From: Erythroxylum novogranatense
Lineage: Eukaryota; Streptophyta; Magnoliopsida; Malpighiales; Erythroxylaceae
Reading direction: 5' to 3'
DNA length: 64,000 nucleotides
Assembly (NCBI GenBank): GCA_029891385.1
Contig: CM057233.1
Coordinates: forward strand, 24,598,150 to 24,662,149
In this document: positions 22,379 through 32,211 of the stretch, piece after piece
Layout: each line of letters opens with the position of its first letter
Numbering within the stretch: position 1 is the stretch's first letter
Made by a program: the position numbers and the translations under genes
The notes under the pieces: model-generated
Seen by the model: only the letters and a program-made list of their open reading frames with translations
Told to the model about the DNA's origin: nothing
Database searches by the model: none

Positions 22379-22966
22379 TTGTTCACTCTTATTATGGAGG
22401 GTTTTTCCAGGCTTTTAAGCAAACTTATATCTTGCATTTTAAGGTTCAAATTTCATTATAAATGTAGGGATATCAATCTTACACACCTCATGTATGATGA
22501 TGACTTTATTATATTGTGTGCAGTTGAAAATCAATCTATCAATATATTAAAGCAGGTTCTGGATTTATTTGCTAAGTGGCCAATCTTAAAACATAATCCT
22601 ACCAAGAGTAGCCTCTATCCTTCAGCAAATGTGCAAAATTTGGATGATGTACAAAGGCTTACTAGTTTGAACACTCTCCCTACCCTTTTTTACTATCTAG
22701 GGATTCATATTACAACCTCTAAGCTAAAATTCTCTAATTGCTCATCTATTATTGAAAGAATGAAATCCTATGTGATGACATGGAAAAACATATTTCTTTC
22801 TTATGCTACTTGGCTCACTCTCATCATTTCTATTCTCAACAGTTTACACCTACATTGGACTGTGTATATTACTTTGCCAAAGAAACTTATTAAAGAGATG
22901 GACAAGATAATGAAGACATTCTTATGGTCAGGTAACTTGTTCAATTATTTGAATTTCAGTAGCTAA
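22379..22966 (+). pseudogene. Reverse transcriptase fragment of LINE A
   Basis: This 195-codon open stretch is the best preserved part of the LINE. It covers the RT palm, with the active-site box Y-D-D-D in place of the usual F-A-D-D, and the thumb through a sequence resembling LPKKLIKEMDKIMKTFLWSG. The third residue, normally alanine, is an aspartate, and nothing upstream is open, so activity is not expected. A TAA ends it at 22966. Confidence 0.85.
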
Positions 22967-23194
22967 GGAATAAAATGTCATTGAACCTCAAAGTTGCATC
23001 CTTAATTGTGAATGGTGAGTGGCATAACAATTTCAGGGGCTTTCAATTTGTTGTAGATTACTTATCTTTACTAAATGATGTAGAGAATGAGGATGTCATT
23101 ACCTTGGGATTGAATCCGAACGGTAAGTACTCTAATCATTATTGCCACAAACTATTTACTAATTATACTGTCGTGGGTCCCTTGGTTCACTCTC

Positions 23195-23533
23195 TTGTGG
23201 AGGCATACTCTATACCCTAAGGCCTCATTTATCACTTGGCTGGCAATCAAGAATAGGTTGAAAACTAAGAGTCAATGGCAAGGCTATGTGGATGATACAT
23301 GTCTCCTTTGTAACATGGTTATGAAGGATAAAGAACATATTTTCTTTCTATGTAGATTCTCTAAGGCTATTTGGAACAAAATGTTGCATATGCTACTAGA
23401 CAATAATGGTAGCTACAATTGGGAACAAGCACTGTATCAGGTCATTAGCAAATCACAACAAGGGCTATTTGGAGCAAAATTCTGCATATGCTACCAGATA
23501 ATAATGATAGCTACAATTGGGAACAAGCACTAA
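23195..23533 (+). pseudogene. Zinc-binding RVT domain fragment of LINE A
   Basis: A 112-codon frame with C-x2-C followed by H-x4-C (CLLCN and HIFFLC) is typical of the zf-RVT domain that follows plant L1 reverse transcriptases. The frame continues into a 98-bp tandem duplication that alters its C-terminus. Confidence 0.8.
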
Positions 23534-23562
23534 ATTGGGTCATTAGCAAATCACAAGGCATA
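23367..23562. repeat. 98-bp tandem duplication in the LINE A tail
   Basis: Units 23367-23464 and 23465-23562 both start ctatttgga and contain gctacaattgggaacaagca. They differ at roughly ten positions, so the duplication is not recent. Confidence 0.9.
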
Positions 23563-23915
23563 CCTAATGCCATTCTTTTCATAATCGCCCTCATGATCAC
23601 CATCTACAAAATTTGGAAAGAAAGAAACGGAAGGAGATTCAATGACATGAAATAAGAGACATATCAACTTGAATGCAAAATTGTCAATCAGATAAGAGCA
23701 TGCATATATGCAAAAAATGCACAACATAACCTTTCCATGAAGATGAAGTGTAGATGGAGTTTATAGTTATTTTGATATTTACAAAAGACATATGTATTGG
23801 CCTTCTTCTTAAATTTTTTTGAATCAATGTTAATATGAATATAAGCGAATAGCCTAGAACTCATTGTAATGTAGCCATAGTTTCATCTATAGTACTTTAT
23901 TTATTTTTCACAAAA

Positions 23916-24441
23916 AAGAAGTTTTTATCCCATCTATTGAACGAAGAAATGTTTTTCTTTAATTCTAGGATTAGATTAAGCTCCACGAGAACTCTCTAGG
24001 ACCTTAAATTTCTAAGATATAGCACAACTTTTCCTATGAGAACTTAGATCCCTTTTTCGTTTTAAAAGATTAACCCCTTCATTAAAGAAACTTTAGATTT
24101 TTGATAAAGAAAATAAATTTAAGAAAGTTTAACCAAGATCTATTTAAATTGATCCTTCCCTTAATTTAAACTGATGAATCGTTCATGCCATATTAAAAAA
24201 TCAAATTAGGTCTCCACAATTCAATAAAAGTAAATTTCTATAAGAGAAGCATAAGCCCCGAATTGCACCTTTGATAATGAGATAATATATAGTTGGCTAA
24301 AGAATTGTATTTATAGTGATATTTTCAGTCGATTTTGGATATTTTAATAGTATTTTTCTTTCTACAATTGTAATTTATAAATGTTATCATAAAGAGTTTA
24401 TATGAAATTTTTTAAAAATATATTCTTATTTGGAAAAACTA
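23916..24441. other. AT-rich spacer
   Basis: No gene or repeat boundary is recognised between LINE A and the SINE. Confidence 0.4.
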
Positions 24442-24610
24442 GAGGGTGAGCCTTGGAACAACCGGTAAAGTTTCTCCTTTGTGACCTTATAAGTTCAAGT
24501 TACTGAAGTAGCCTCTTTGTAAAAATACAAAGATAAGACTACGTACATTACATGACTCCTAGACTTTTGCAAAGTAGGAAGCGTTTTGCACTGGATATGT
24601 TGACTTTTTA
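24442..24610 (+). mobile_element. Au-type SINE
   Basis: The order of diagnostic blocks matches the widespread plant Au SINE: gagggtgagccttggaacaa (A-box region), a degraded B box around ataagttcaagttactgaag, then agcctctttgtaaaaat, aagactacgtacatta, gactcctagac and gcactgga, ending in a short T-rich tract. The length of about 170 bases fits. It is a polymerase III-type, non-coding element mobilised by LINE machinery. Point changes in the B box suggest it is inactive. Confidence 0.85.
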
Positions 24611-24810
24611 TTTTAAAAAAACCAATCAACTTGTAATACTAACACTTCTTTTCAATAAAATTGAAAAATCTTATTTTTCTATCAAAATAAATATAAGAAT
24701 ATATTTTCTAATACACAGCGGGGCATAATATTTTCAAACCTTCCATTAGTTTGCATTTATTAGCAGCTATATCCATCTTCTATATTTAAAAAAAACATTG
24801 AAAAAGTTGA

Positions 24811-24849
24811 GGAATATATATATATATATGTATGTATGTATGTATGTAT
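24811..24849. repeat. (AT)n(GTAT)n compound microsatellite
   Basis: An AT run passes directly into five tetranucleotide GTAT units. Confidence 0.9.
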
Positions 24850-26018
24850 AATAATAGGAAAATATTGGATAGATCACTATATTTAAATCGTTATCCTCAA
24901 ATTGGGGTCAAATAAAACATGTACGTTCAGTAATTAATAATATTGACACCTAGTAAAGAAACCTCCACTCTTAGGAGCTAGAGTGACTTATATCATTAAG
25001 TAGGCATTAATAAAGGTTTATGAAGAATTAATCATACTATCAATTACTAATGTCATGTTCCACAAGTTTAAGTAACACATTCACATCTTAAAAGGTAGAA
25101 TGACTATAAGTATCTATGAAGGTTAATGAAGAGTCACGCTATTAATTACCTTATTCGTTAATTTATTTCGACATTCAACAATTCTTACAAATAAGATCGC
25201 AAGAATCCTACCTAAGCTACCTGCATACATTATGTATACCACCCTCTATACAAAATACCAAAGTAACACAGGCAAAAGGTGAATCATAAGATTCAAATTA
25301 CTTACAATAACTCTTAATAATATCGCTTTATATTTTAATATTATTAAAATAATATTTATTATATTCTTTTGTAAGATGTTGAAATGAAAATATTAATATA
25401 AATATTAGTATGCGCTTATTAAACTTTTTATAAAATATTAAAATAAAATTACACATTTAATTAATGTTTAAATAAATTGTTTTAAGAATAAGTGAGTGTT
25501 TATTAGGTCAAAATTATCAACTATGACAGTAATATTAAATTAATTGTTCAAATATAAAGAAATTACTACAATGTAATTTTATTATAATTTAATGTATTGT
25601 TAATACTATTTTAAAAATTATAATATAATGTGATATTATAAATAATAAAAAGTATGTTTATTTAAACATCAAAGTCTGCAAATCTTTTATCTTATAAAGA
25701 TATCATAAAGTTTATTATGTTATTATTGTTGTTGTTGTATTACTAAACGAAGACATATGAAAAGGATCGAGTCAAATATTGCCCAACCTATATCCGTAAA
25801 AGAGAGATGACATTTCAATAATGTTGTATAATAAATATGAATACCACTACAGATTATTTTACATTAAGTAAAGTTTATATTAAGACTTGAATATTATCCT
25901 GTAATTGATGTCCATTGCAATTTTGATGTACGAAAACTCTTAAAATATGGAGGTGATGATAATTTCACGTTTATTTTGACCATACTAAATTATTATCAAG
26001 ATATATTAGTTTCTAGAA

Positions 26019-26041
26019 CTATATATATATATATATATATA
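26019..26041. repeat. (AT)n microsatellite
   Basis: About eleven AT units without interruption. Confidence 0.9.
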
Positions 26042-26439
26042 CTAACTTTGAAAATCACATATAAAACAAACAAAGAGTTCGTTGAATTGCAGTTGAATTG
26101 CATAGTCTGAGAAGGTTAAATAATATACAACCTTATCTTATAAAGTAAAGAAATTGTTTATAATAAACCGACATATAATGCAAATTAATAATAATATATA
26201 ATATAAATAAATATGTGTAACTAAACAAACAAAATATATAATGCAATTAGTATAGAACAAGATAATGATTAAGGAAACAAGAAAAATAAATATACAAACT
26301 AGGAAAAAGAGACAAGCACAAGAATAAAATCACACTAGCGATTCTAATAAAGTAAATAGACTAAGTAAAAAACTATTTAATCAAAATATTAAGACTATCT
26401 ATAAAATGAATGATAGGAAGGAAAAAGTTTAAAGAACTT

Positions 26440-26825
26440 AAGAGAACGATAAAGACCTCTCTACTTGAGATTCTTTATTTATATCAGTACACTAAAATTT
26501 TCTATCGTGGATCTGTTCTAGCAAAATCATATCATCTTTGATTATTTCACTCTAGTTCTTCTTAGGTCGCCCTTTTTTTTTCTTTTACAGTCTCTAAATA
26601 CTATTTTATCTCTTCTTCTGATTGAAGCGTCACGGTGTTCTTATTAATATATCCAAACCATCAAAAGTTAGTCATTTTTTAATTTATCATTAATACTTGT
26701 CACTTTTAATTTGTTTCTTATTAATATATTATTTACCTTTTCTTTTCTAGTAAGTTTTACTTATCTAACCAAGCTGTCTTCATATCCAATTACTTTTTCA
26801 TTGAGAATGTGTGGAATTAGAGAGA
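26440..26825 (-). mobile_element. RTE-type LINE 3' fragment A
   Basis: Minus-strand frames give the C-terminal signature of plant RTE LINE proteins: VKLTRKEKVNNILIRNKLKV, then a W-F-G-Y/H-I block, DASIRRRDKIVF, KKGRPKKN and IHDRKF. The expected order is a histidine-containing stretch after the RT domain, then W-F-G-H, D-A-P-x-R-R and G-R-P-K-K. Frames shift and stops are present. A second, independent copy of the same region is at 48950-49385. Only the end of the protein is left, as expected of 5'-truncated insertions. Confidence 0.8.
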
Positions 26826-27037
26826 TTGAAATCATGTAAATGAAATAGTTTGGAAGGATAAAATGTTACGAGACCTGGCTTGATGTCCACTGAACATGAC
26901 AAAGGACTACCTTCTAGCAGTGTATTCTACTAGACTGCTTTTCATCCCAGACAATTACCTTTTGGATAAGATTGCAGTACAATAAAACATATTTCAGTAA
27001 TCAAAGCTGGAATCATGAATGAATTGGAAAAAATGCC

Positions 27038-27289
27038 TTCAAGGAGTGTGACTTGATCGTTGAGAACGGAGCTTGACTTTGGTTAGGTCCTAAGTTCGAT
27101 TCCATGCTAGCCCCTCTTGTAAGAGCCTGGAGTAGTCAAGGTTTTGCCTATAGATGGAGAACTAGTTGGGCCATCAATGATGAGGTGCGCCCGCTTGACC
27201 TGCTTGTGGAGTGATGCACCAATTGGACCCTAAAAAAGGTGTGCCCGTTTGATCCACCTATAAAGTTTCCTCGAATTCAAAAAAAAAAA
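27038..27289 (+). mobile_element. tRNA-derived SINE with poly-A tail
   Basis: A polymerase III B box, gttcgattcc, sits at 27094-27103 after ggttaggtcctaa, and an A-box-like stretch occurs near 27045-27065. The body contains tgaggtgcgcccgcttgacc and a variant repeat gtgtgcccgtttgatcc. An A11 tail ends at 27289. The 9-base stretch aaaaaatgc just before the element reappears at the tail (aaaaaatgc) and is a plausible target duplication. The family is distinct from the Au SINE at 24442. Confidence 0.65.
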
Positions 27290-27620
27290 TGCATGAAATA
27301 ATGTTAAATAACAACTTTGTGGAAAAAAAAAAACGAAGAAACCTAATGAATTAGCAACTTCATTATTGTGGAGATAGTCCAGCACTAGCCGGCAGTACTA
27401 AAATGATTGGCCGGCGGTACTAAAATGATTGGCCTGCAAAAGTGAAAGAAAAAGGAAAAAAGCAGAAGTATTAATTGTGAAGGTGCCTTATAAGTCAAAT
27501 AGTCATAATCATTATACTTAACATTTGGTGGTAGCATTTTGCCCTTGTATTTAGGATCCTTTGGACTGCTGTTTCATAGCTCTCATTGTAATGTGTGTAT
27601 AATTTTCACTATAGTTAATA

Positions 27621-27874
27621 CTCCCTTTAATCTAAAATAAAAATCGCTTTATAAATATGTATACTTATTAAGAAAGTTAGTGAAATGTTTGATACATCTT
27701 TATTAATTGCATGTTAAATTACCTTAAAAATGTAATCAGATAATTAAGATGTGAGAGAAATCAAAGAGAATTTTGAAAAATAAAATTATAAATATGTATG
27801 AAAAATCGTGAATGACACTTATTTTAAATAATTAAAATCCTTCTAAAACGACTTTTATTTTAAATAAAAAGGAG
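27621..27874. mobile_element. Stowaway-type MITE 1
   Basis: It starts CTCCCTTTAATCTAAAATAA and ends TTATTTTAAATAAAAAGGAG, imperfect inverted termini with the CTCCCT ends typical of Stowaway (Tc1/mariner) MITEs. It is flanked by TA on both sides (27619-27620 and 27875-27876). At 254 bases it is non-coding. The element at 62724-62957 belongs to the same family in the opposite orientation. Confidence 0.9.
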
Positions 27875-27876
27875 TA

Positions 27877-28572
27877 TAATTTTAAGAAAAACATTTGGTG
27901 GTAGACTGGCGGGGCAAACTGGTGGGCATCTTTTGGAAGATGGAACTTTATGCACTAATTAAATAAACACTCTTTCTTCCTTCCAAATAGTTATGTCCGA
28001 GAATAGTTTTTTAGTGGTAGATCCCTGTGGACTATTACATCGAGTATGGGAAGTGCAAATTTAGCATGTCTATTACAAAGGGAATCAGTATACCGACAGA
28101 CTGGCAGTTATAGCAATCTTATTAAGTCCAGGTTTTCATATCCTACAGAAGCCTCCGATGGTAATTATGAAGCTAATCAACTGAGATGCACAAGGCGCAT
28201 TATATTAGAGCAAATTTCGATAATGTCTTCTTTTTTTCCTTATGTAATTAAAAAAAAGCCATGCAAAGGAAGGAAGTGTACTGAACAAAATGTAATTATC
28301 ATGACGTTTATTTGCTACATAGAAAAATGTATAATATTTATTGTTTTCTGCTCTTTGGCAGTGTATTGTATTGTTCCCTTCCTTTTCTGCTACATGAAAT
28401 AAACTATAATAATTAATGATGGAGTTATGGGTACGTTGGAGATATTAATGGAGTGGAAAGTGACCCGTCAGCTACCTTTCTGATGAGCTCTGCATGACTG
28501 CATTAATGAAGTTAGCCCTTTGGTCGAAACGTACTATTTTCATTTAGAACATGAGCAGAGCAGACAGGATAA
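27877..28572. other. Unassigned spacer with a 118-codon frame
   Basis: The plus frame at 28046-28402 starts MGSANLACLLQRESVYRQTG and has a basic middle and hydrophobic end. No domain is recognised, the second half is low-complexity, and no splice pattern ties it to a larger gene. Composition is slightly less AT-rich than the neighbourhood, so a relic of a gene end is possible but unproven. Confidence 0.3.
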
Positions 28573-28614
28573 GCTTGCCGCTTGCCGCTTGCCGCTTGCC
28601 GCTTGCCGCTTGCC
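28573..28614. repeat. Six perfect GCTTGCC heptamers
   Basis: Six exact head-to-tail copies of GCTTGCC are followed by gacgg. It is a small, GC-rich minisatellite in AT-rich DNA. It keeps frames open on both strands, which explains the overlapping 102- and 65-codon frames here. Confidence 0.95.
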
Positions 28615-28859
28615 GACGGTTTGAGTTTATCCCTGTATACCATACTACCATTACTAGCGGCAACCTAAATACAAAACTATTCCTGACAGTGTCATTAACT
28701 AAGCAACGAACCATTGCCAGTAACTTAAATAGATTAGCCATTCAAGAACATGATGTGAAGGACAGTAGCAAAAGTGAGAAACCTATGACAACTGAGAAGA
28801 ATTACGACAAATATGAGGATCAAAGGAAAAGAAAATGTGGAGAAAGAAAGATTGATTAG

Positions 28860-29592
28860 ATAACTTGTAAAGTCTTTAAATTTAAAGAAAGATATTTAAA
28901 AAGAAAAAGAAACTGGGGACATGTTTGAGGCTCTTTTAGTTTTTTTTTTTTTTTTGGTAAAAGGCTCTTTAGTTTTCATGTACATAATTTAATCAAAATT
29001 CAATTAATCAAACTTTAAATAATTAACTAGTCAATTAATTGTATGCTGTTAAATTATTAATCAGTTAGAGAAATTGTACTTAATTAACTAAGTATCTTTT
29101 AATAAAAACATAATTTTTCTAGTAATTTATTTGACTCCTAAATTTTTTAAAGAATTGAGTATTAACTAAAAATAAAATAACAAAAATTTTAACATATAAG
29201 ACGAGTTATATACAAATTTGATTAAATCTTATCAAAGTTCAAGAAAATAAATAAAAATAGTTAAATATCCATATATTTTTTGAATTTTTGACATACATAA
29301 TGCTTAATTTTAAATAATATTTCAAATCTAATGTTAATATTAATTAAAAAAAGATGTGGATGATTCTAAGACTAACAATTATTGTTTGATGGAATTCTAT
29401 ATTTATACATTATGAGAATTTTAGATATGAAAACAACATGAGCAACAAAAATCTTATCTTATCATTTTCGTATTAGTTATCTTGTTGATGTTGTGCATTG
29501 GTTTGATTATTTTTATATGGATTTCACTTCTTCCTTAAAAACCTTATTCTCTTTATTTGAGAGCTCTTTTTGTTATAAGCAAGTTAATATTT
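28860..29592. other. AT-rich spacer
   Basis: No gene or repeat boundary is recognised before the tail of LINE B. Confidence 0.4.
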
Positions 29593-30519
29593 TTTTGAAA
29601 AAATAAAAAATATGGATTTCATTGACAATAAATGAAATCATAAAATGATATCGTGGGTTATTACAAATAAGTCTAGACAAACCATAAAAGGATGAAGCCT
29701 CAATCTAGTAGGCTTTAAAGTAAATTAAGCCTAAGCAGTCTGAGCAAAATTAATGTCAACTAGCACTCCATGAATTTATTCTTTATTCAATTCTCCCTAG
29801 TAGAGGCCTAGTCAGTAGTATATGACAAACTAGAGGAAGAAATAAGAATACCTAGATATATAAGAGGCAGATTTAAGGTTTTAAAACCAATCATAATAGA
29901 GAACTAGTTTGAATCTTGTAAGGCATCAGCTGATAAATATAGGCCACTCAACTCCTAGTTGATTTGTAATCTTGAGAGTTAAGAAAATATTATGAGGCTA
30001 GTCATTAAGGAGCTGATAAAGGCTTAATCTTCCTTAGAGAAAAGGAACAAGTCATCTACATAATTCAAACTTAGAATGTGATTTTTCTTACATTTGGAAT
30101 GGAACTTATAATTCTTACTCCTCTCAACCACTATAACCAGATGTTTATTTAGAACCTCCATTCCCATGTAGGATAAACATGGGATATTGGATCTCCTTGC
30201 CTTAAGCCCTTCCTTGCTTCAATAATCCTTATGGGTCCAGTATTGACTAATATATTATAGAAAACCCTCATAATGCACTACTTCATTTATTAAACAAAGG
30301 TAATGGAAAAGCTATTAGCCTTTAAAAAATTAAACCTAAAGTTTCAGTCCATAATATTATAGGCCTTTCTGAAATCAACCTTTAAAGCATTATTTCTACC
30401 ACTTCTTTTCCTTTTGTAGTTTTTAAATAGTTCCATCATTAATAGAATATTATCACTAGAGTCCTTCCAAGGATGTAAGCACCCTGTTAAAAACCTATAT
30501 GTGCAGACATGATTTTCTC

Positions 30520-30807
30520 TTACCTTTTTGCTAGAATCCTCAAGGTTATTTCAAGATTTTGAGGTATAAGGTTAGTAAGATTACAATATAAATTAGCTTG
30601 TACCTTTGCTTTCTTCACTTCCAAATGTTCATTGCCTATAAAGTCTTTATTTAAAGATTTAAGCTCCCTTTTATTTCCATAAATCATTATGATGAATTTA
30701 TATTGGTTTGTGCCAACCACACATGTATTTTTTTCCCTCAATATTGCATTTTTGAAGCACCTAAACTCACAAAGATAGTTATTGAATCTAAAAGGGCCTT
30801 TTTTCAC
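30520..30807 (-). pseudogene. Endonuclease-RT linker fragment of LINE B
   Basis: A 95-codon open stretch starts with K-K-G-P-F-R-F-N-N-Y-L, the P-F-R-F motif found after the endonuclease in plant L1 ORF2. Its end runs towards the RT domain but lacks the usual linker, so some sequence is lost. It is not an independent gene. Confidence 0.75.
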
Positions 30808-31155
30808 TTTTCTTTCAATATTTTTTTTAACTATGATAGGAGAATGGTATGAGCTTGATTTTCCAGGGAATATTGATGCAAAATCTAGAATTTTTTTTAA
30901 CTAATGTTAGTTAGCCAAACTTCTATGAAACTTTTTCTTTAAAAACCAAGATCCTTTTTATCTGTTACTTTAACTATAGTAATTTCCACCAATAGGAAGA
31001 TCCTTTAAGGTCTCTCACACATTACTTTAGATCTTCATAATAATTCCTTATTCAACTATTTCCCTAAGCCTTATTGGGATGATTTAGCATTGTATTTGAA
31101 TCACGAAGGATCATAAATAGTTCTTGTATGGTTGCAACTAGTTGCTTAGCCAGGT

Positions 31156-31350
31156 CTATAAATCCTTCCTTAGAAATGCATAATTATGACCATAAACTAT
31201 AGAGACAATGAGAATAGAGGACTCTTGTTTAAGTTTGACTTCTATATGTATTAACTGATCGTAAGTTTGAATATTCAAAATTTCAACTTTGCTTACATTA
31301 TAGAGAACCAAGATTCTGACATTGTATTGACAATTGTAATTATCAGCCAT
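31156..31350 (-). pseudogene. Endonuclease fragment of LINE B
   Basis: A 64-codon stretch resembles the middle of the L1 endonuclease: N-Y-N-C-Q-Y-N-V-R-I-L-V-L followed by Q-L-I-H-I-E-V and I-V-Y-G-H-N, with valine-rich strands between. The catalytic aspartate strand that should follow is missing or scrambled. Confidence 0.75.
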
Positions 31351-32211
31351 CTTTTAACTATTAGTCAGTAAACTGAGGATATTACAAATATCCTTTCTAA
31401 GACTAAACTTTAAAATTCTAAATGATAAAAGGCTTATTATCTAGGACAAAATTCCTTATAATTAGATATTTAAGAGGGGAATTCAAGCCCCTATTATTCT
31501 AAGAGATAATAGATATGTTATTTTCATTAAAGAAAATGATTTCTTCCTCCTATTTGATTTCCTTATACCTAGAGTGTAGAAATCTCCTTGTTTGCTTTTT
31601 GGTCTTGAGTCTTTGACAAAGATTTCTTATGCATCTATCATTTTGATTATTTGTTGGCCTTCATCTTCATTCTCTTCATTTCCATCTTGCAAAATCTAAT
31701 TATTACTCTATAATTCAACTAACTTCTACATTTGCTTTTCTGCTTTCTTCTCCATCACCACTATTTGGTTTTTAGTCACTTAAGTCTAACCTCCTTTCCC
31801 TATCTCCATATTATCTAATTGTCATTAGTTTGAGTTCCAACATAATTAGTTAACTCGTGATATTCTCTAGTTTTAAACATTCTCCCTATTAGTTTCCATA
31901 TTTTGTTAAATTAAACCTTTGGTTTCCATACATAAGTTGTTTTCACAATGTCTTCCTCGTATTGCATTTCATCATTTAGTCTTGTAATTGGTATCTCATT
32001 AGGAATATCTTTTAATGCTTCTACTAGTTCACATATTCTAACATAATTGATTCTTTTAATTTTTTTATGCTTGATCCAAACATAAAGACTTACTTACATA
32101 ACTTGCACCATAGCTTAAACCTTTGGTATTCAAATTTTCCAATGGTACACCATCCATAAACATCTAAATAGGTACGCTTATGGATTTAATGTCCTTAACT
32201 AAAATTCCAGG

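Larger units (their letters stand above)
21200..23915 (+). mobile_element. L1-type LINE A, 5'-truncated, broken
   Basis: It opens in the end of the endonuclease with S-D-H-S near 21210. The linker motif ILRQKARLNWLKEDDSNTKF follows near 21570-21630. Reverse-transcriptase motifs come next: SWQFIKKC near 22205, GIKQGDLLSPYLFTLIMEGF from about 22345, and the catalytic box as Y-D-D-D near 22490. The zinc-binding RVT domain (WLAIKNRLKT, CLLCN, HIFFLC) lies at 23230-23350, and IWKERNGRRF near the end. An A-rich tail ends near 23915. Many stops and frameshifts are present. ORF1 and most of the endonuclease are missing, as in 5'-truncated LINE insertions. Confidence 0.9.
24611..26439. other. AT-rich spacer with microsatellites
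   Basis: No gene is recognised. It contains an (AT)n-(GTAT)n tract at 24811-24849 and an (AT)n tract at 26019-26041. Confidence 0.5.

Noticed and set aside
25720..25745. SINE tail from the ttgttgttgttg run
   Set aside because: No SINE body precedes it on either strand; a simple repeat is the plainer reading.
28046..28402. 118-codon plus-strand frame as a gene
   Set aside because: No domain, no promoter or splice pattern, second half low-complexity. Kept only as a note in the spacer entry.
28544..28859. Overlapping frames on both strands as coding genes
   Set aside because: Both are held open by the GCTTGCC heptamer array, which has no stops in several frames.
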